The notes beneath the pieces were generated by a model. It ran no database searches. It had not been told where the DNA came from and worked only from the letters and a program-made list of their open reading frames with translations. A stretch of 64,000 bases of DNA. It comes from Enterobacter asburiae. GTDB taxonomy: Bacteria > Pseudomonadota > Gammaproteobacteria > Enterobacterales > Enterobacteriaceae. Position 1 is the first letter of the stretch. Every line of letters begins with the position of its first letter. A program made the position numbers and the translations under genes. Of this stretch, positions 61,614 to 64,000 are shown one piece after another. The DNA is taken from positions 186,001 through 250,000 of the forward strand of contig NZ_VRKN01000002.1 of assembly GCF_008080435.1 (NCBI RefSeq). The letters are read 5' to 3'.

Positions 61614-63263
61614 TTACAGCGCGATATCCGCAACCGGTTTGTTTTCCGGCTGAGGCTTCAGCTCCGCTTTTGGCGCAGCATCCGCAGCCTGTGGCTTGAT
61701 ATATTGCAGCTGCAGTACGCGGCTGGTGTATTCCAGCTCCTGCTCCGTCGCGCTCACGTTGCCGTTCAGCTTCGTGCCGTAGGATGGAATAATGGTTTTC
61801 AGCTTCGCCTGCCATTCCGGGCTGGCGACTTTATCTTTAAACACTTTTTCCATCAGGTGCAGCATGATTGGCGCAGCGGTAGACGCACCCGGTGACGCCC
61901 CCAGCAGCGCGGCGATGGTGCCATCCTTATCGCTCACCACTTCGGTACCCAGACGCAGCACGCCACCCTCTTTCGGATCGCGCTTGATGATCTGTACGCG
62001 CTGACCCGCCTGCCACAAACGCCAGTCTTCTTTCTTCGCCTGCGGATAGTACTCTTTCAGCGCCTCGAAACGGTCGTCGTCAGAGAGCATCACCTGGCTA
62101 ATCAGGTATTTAACCAGGTCGAAGTTATCCAGACCCACGTCCATCATCGGCTTGACGTTAGAGGTGGTGGTGGCGCTCAGCAGATCCCACAGGGAGCCAT
62201 TTTTCAGGAATTTCGTGGAGAAGGTCGCGAACGGCCCAAACAGCACCACGCGTTTGCCGTCAAGCATACGGGTGTCGATGTGCGGAACAGACATCGGCGG
62301 TGCGCCAACAGAAGCCTGGCCGTACACTTTTGCCAGATGACGGTTCACCACGTCCGGGTTATCGGACACCAGGAACTGGCCGCCCACCGGGAAGCCCGCG
62401 TAGTCGTCAGCTTCCGGAATACCGGACTCCTGCAGCAGCTTCAGCGCCGCGCCGCCTGCACCGATAAAGACAAACTTCGCTTTGATGACGTGCTCGACTT
62501 CGTTGTTTTTCAGATCGGCAACGGTCACGCTCCAGCTGTTATCCGCGTTGCGCTTGAAACCGCGCACTTCGGTGCTGAGCTGCAGGTTGAAGTTCTCTTT
62601 TTTCTTCAGGGACGTCACCAGCTGACGGGTAATTTCACCGTAGTTAACGTCGGTACCAATTTCGGTGCGGGTCGCCGCCACTTTCTGGTTCGGGTCACGA
62701 CCTTCCATGACCAGCGGAGCCCACTCTTTAATCTGCGCGTGGTCTTCAGAGTATTTCATCCCGCGGAACAGCGTGCTCTGCTGCAGAGCGGCGTAGCGCG
62801 CGCGCAGGAAGTTGACGTTCTGCTCACCCCACACAAAGCTCATGTGCGGCACGGTGTTGATGAAGGAGTGCGGGTCGTGCATCACGCCGCTGTTGACCTG
62901 ATGAGACCAGAACTGGCGAGAAACCTGGAATGCTTCGTTGATCTCTACCGCCTTCTCGATACTAATGGAACCGTCCTTTTTCTGCGGCGTATAGTTCAGT
63001 TCCATGAGTGCCGAATGTCCGGTACCGGCGTTATTCCATCCGTTCGAACTCTCCTGCGCCACGCCATCAAGGCGCTCGACCATGGTCATAGACCAGTCCG
63101 GCTGCAGTTCTTGCAGATAGGTTCCCAGCGTGGCGCTCATGATACCGCCACCAATTAAAAGGACGTCCGTTTCCTGCTCTTTTGGTGCGTCAGCTTTCGC
63201 CGCCATGGAGACGGTGTTAAGCCCCACGGCCAGAGAAAAGAGCATGGCAGTCATTTTTTTCAT
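61614..63263 (-). CDS. mqo: Mqo, malate:quinone oxidoreductase
   Basis: This 549-residue FAD-dependent membrane-associated enzyme oxidises malate to oxaloacetate and reduces quinone. The dinucleotide motif [16 protein letters not shown] is near residue 35, preceded by a signal-like segment ending at AAKADAPK. Family segments include [24 protein letters not shown] and [20 protein letters not shown] near residue 266, and the C-terminal [16 protein letters not shown]. It ends in an alanine/proline-rich tail, as in E. coli Mqo (548 residues). The start has GTG/ATG ambiguity only in the usual sense; the ATG at 63263 fits the family. Confidence 0.96.
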   Translation of the reverse strand: MKKMTAMLFSLAVGLNTVSMAAKADAPKEQETDVLLIGGGIMSATLGTYLQELQPDWSMTMVERLDGVAQESSNGWNNAGTGHSALMELNYTPQKKDGSISIEKAVEINEAFQVSRQFWSHQVNSGVMHDPHSFINTVPHMSFVWGEQNVNFLRARYAALQQSTLFRGMKYSEDHAQIKEWAPLVMEGRDPNQKVAATRTEIGTDVNYGEITRQLVTSLKKKENFNLQLSTEVRGFKRNADNSWSVTVADLKNNEVEHVIKAKFVFIGAGGAALKLLQESGIPEADDYAGFPVGGQFLVSDNPDVVNRHLAKVYGQASVGAPPMSVPHIDTRMLDGKRVVLFGPFATFSTKFLKNGSLWDLLSATTTSNVKPMMDVGLDNFDLVKYLISQVMLSDDDRFEALKEYYPQAKKEDWRLWQAGQRVQIIKRDPKEGGVLRLGTEVVSDKDGTIAALLGASPGASTAAPIMLHLMEKVFKDKVASPEWQAKLKTIIPSYGTKLNGNVSATEQELEYTSRVLQLQYIKPQAADAAPKAELKPQPENKPVADIAL

Positions 63264-63504
63264 AATTTATGCCTTAGTGTAAAAGTGCTTGATGCGTGGA
63301 AATTGCAGGTGAAAAAAGCTGCGGGGGCACGGTAACAACTTTTAAATATTGTTTAAAGGTTACGAAATTATTGTAATTGTGAAATTTAATGATGGATTGT
63401 TTGTGAGGAATTATCGATGCGTCTGGTAAAGCGCGGTTTTACTGGCTAGTATGTTGCGTTTTGTGATCGCGCGCACGGAAGCCTGCCCTAACCAGCGAAC
63501 TGTT

Positions 63505-64000
63505 ATGCCCTTACCCCATTCTGCTGTATCCCCCGAAGACCGCGTAGCCAACGTACTGCGTTCCCCTAAACAGCTGACGCGTGAAACGCTGGCAGGCGTG
63601 ATTACCGCCCTGGCGCTGATCCCCGAGGTCATTTCATTTTCGGTTGTAGCGGGCGTTGACCCGAAGGTCAGCCTGATCGCCTCCGTGGTGCTGTGTCTTG
63701 CCCTGTCTGTACTCGGTGGTCGTCCGGCGATGGTCACGGCAGCAGCAGGTTCCGTGGCGTTGGTCATTGGGCCAATGGTGCATCAGCACGGCGTACAGTA
63801 CATTCTTCCCGCCGTGCTGATGGCTGGCGTGATTCAAATTCTGTTTGGCGTACTGGGCATGGCAAGACTGATGCGCTTTATTCCCCAGTCGGTCATGACC
63901 GGGTTTGTTAACGCCCTGGGCATTTTAATCTTCTTCGCTCAGGTGCCGCATTTCTGGAGCCGAAGCCCGCTGATTGTGGGCCTGTTCGTGCTGACGCTGC
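63505..64000 (+). CDS. SulP-family inorganic anion transporter (N-terminal part, cut by window edge)
   Basis: The first 165 residues of a SulP/SLC26-type transporter are present; the remaining helices and any STAS domain lie beyond the window. After a short cytoplasmic N terminus, the family signature LAGVITALALIPEVISFS appears near residues 36-53, followed by SVLGGRPAMVTAAAGSVAL and the GFVNALGILIFFAQVPHFW region. Substrate (sulfate, bicarbonate or other anions) cannot be determined. It diverges from mqo across 241 bp, in which no other gene is seen. This gene is not at the corresponding K-12 position. Confidence 0.87.
   Translation, partial: MPLPHSAVSPEDRVANVLRSPKQLTRETLAGVITALALIPEVISFSVVAGVDPKVSLIASVVLCLALSVLGGRPAMVTAAAGSVALVIGPMVHQHGVQYILPAVLMAGVIQILFGVLGMARLMRFIPQSVMTGFVNALGILIFFAQVPHFWSRSPLIVGLFVLTL

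Noticed and set aside
62280..63158. Long plus-strand open frame opposite mqo
   Set aside because: Composition reflects the complement of a GC-rich gene; Mqo is well supported on the other strand.

Overview
This window is an ordinary stretch of chromosome from an enteric gammaproteobacterium. Gene order, protein lengths and near-identity to remembered E. coli proteins place it in the Enterobacteriaceae. The moderately GC-rich codon use and the set of accessory inserts look most like Enterobacter or a close relative such as Lelliottia or Leclercia; the genus is inference. The gene order follows the E. coli K-12 segment yohF to mqo, with several insertions and losses. I see no prophage, insertion sequence, integron or CRISPR array, and no clearly broken gene. 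The only partial genes are those cut by the window ends (yohF at the left, a SulP-type transporter at the right).

Layout, left to right. (1) 1-2127: yohF (partial), mdtQ and the 27-codon yohP. (2) 2167-8110: an aryl-beta-glucoside operon read right to left, encoding an OprB-type porin, a BglG antiterminator, a BglF-type PTS permease and a GH1 phospho-beta-glucosidase. A BglG RAT plus terminator precedes each of the first three genes. (3) 8202-13872: dusC, a divergent AraC regulator/glutamine-amidotransferase pair, yohJK, cdd and sanA. (4) 13979-21690: a PuuA-like ligase where K-12 has yeiS-preTA, then mglBAC, galS and yeiB. (5) 21710-31477: folE, a YbfB/YjiJ-type MFS gene, yeiG, cirA, lysP, the yeiE/yeiH pair and nfo. 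(6) 31525-37827: fruBKA, setB, yeiW and yeiP (efpL). (7) 37945-42665: uxuA divergent from yeiQ, then yeiR and lpxT. (8) 43081-51282: mepS, pdeN, yejABEF and yejG. (9) 51562-59154: bcr, rsuA, radD, rplY, yejK, yejL, yejM and tRNA-Pro(GGG). (10) 59193-64000: an MFS gene, a small membrane protein, eco, mqo and the start of a SulP transporter.

Functional themes. Carbohydrate capture dominates: beta-glucosides by PTS, galactose by Mgl with GalS, fructose by FruBKA under Cra-like sites, and hexuronate by UxuA with YeiQ. Envelope maintenance forms a second theme: LpxT, MepS, YejM/PbgA, the YejABEF peptide importer and PdeN. Translation and nucleic-acid upkeep are represented by DusC, EfpL, RsuA, L25, RadD, Nfo and YejK.

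The most distinctive sequence-level features are the three RAT modules around an OprB porin, the yeiH terminator whose 3' arm contains the nfo Shine-Dalgarno, the hairpin between mglB and mglA, and the absence at the proL-eco junction of the nap/ccm/narP block found there in K-12. I found no convincing undescribed multi-gene system.
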